From assembly GCA_903870185.1 (NCBI GenBank), contig CAIQCE010000058.1, positions 1 through 5,276 on the forward strand: a stretch of DNA of 5,276 bases, written 5' to 3'. The stretch is from an uncultured Gammaproteobacteria bacterium (GTDB lineage: Bacteria; Pseudomonadota; Gammaproteobacteria; Coxiellales; Coxiellaceae). Below, piece by piece: positions 5,230 through 5,276 of the stretch. Under the pieces are notes generated by a model. It searched no databases. It was not told where the DNA came from and worked only from the letters and a program-made list of their open reading frames with translations. Numbering within the stretch: the stretch's first letter is position 1; every line of letters starts with the position of its first letter. A program made the position numbers and the translations under genes.

Positions 5230-5276
5230 ATGTTTGATGGAAAATCAGAGCTATTGGGTTACTTAAGTATCATTCG
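5230..5276 (+). CDS. Start of an unrecognised gene, cut by the window edge
   Basis: Only the first 15 codons are visible (MFDGKSELLGYLSII), with a strong ribosome site before them. In most gammaproteobacteria the next gene after ftsZ is lpxC, whose product usually begins with a motif like MIKQRTLK and then GVGLHSG. The visible residues do not resemble that, so this is probably a different gene. The 79 bp between ftsZ and this start hold no clear terminator. The identity cannot be given from so little sequence. Confidence 0.4.
   Translation, partial: MFDGKSELLGYLSII

Overview
The window is the distal end of a division and cell wall (dcw) gene cluster from a gammaproteobacterium. All genes read left to right: ftsQ (1352-2113), ftsA (2651-3880) and ftsZ (3966-5150). 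The gammaproteobacterial assignment rests on FtsZ, which starts MFEL, carries the GGGTGTG tubulin signature, and ends in a DIPAFLRRQ tail close to the E. coli DIPAFLRKQ. The FtsA and FtsQ architecture agrees. The repeat-bearing spacer, and an upstream protein that could be a secreted or effector-like cysteine protein, would fit a host-associated lineage such as the Legionellales. That placement is a guess.

Layout. Positions 3-806 hold the 3' part of an unrecognised gene, open at the left edge, with an HHNC cysteine motif and an Ala/Gly-rich tail. Positions 887-1261 hold a small TPR-like protein. It appears to be cut short by a one-base frameshift at a T6 tract (1171-1176): skipping one T gives a 155-codon frame whose TGA overlaps the ftsQ ATG (ATGA, 1352-1355). 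ftsQ follows. Between ftsQ and ftsA lies an unusually long spacer (2114-2650). It contains a coding-like fragment, a ten-unit GCYGT pentanucleotide tandem repeat, a GC-rich palindromic repeat, an AT-rich stretch, a perfect 14-bp palindrome, and a candidate -10 element for ftsA. ftsA and ftsZ are separated by 85 bp containing a weak hairpin. After ftsZ, a well-placed ribosome binding site starts another frame (5230) that runs off the window. Its first residues do not look like LpxC.

How the genes work together. FtsZ polymerises into the Z ring under the inner membrane. FtsA binds the FtsZ C-terminal tail and ties filaments to the membrane through its own C-terminal amphipathic helix. FtsQ is the bitopic membrane protein that links early cytoplasmic components to the periplasmic septal machinery (FtsB, FtsL, FtsW, FtsI). 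All three look intact. The genes usually found upstream of ftsQ (ddl, murB, murC) and downstream of ftsZ (lpxC) are not visible here, so the cluster appears rearranged at both edges. No wholly new system is evident. The most unusual parts are the repeat-filled ftsQ-ftsA spacer and the likely frameshift just before ftsQ.
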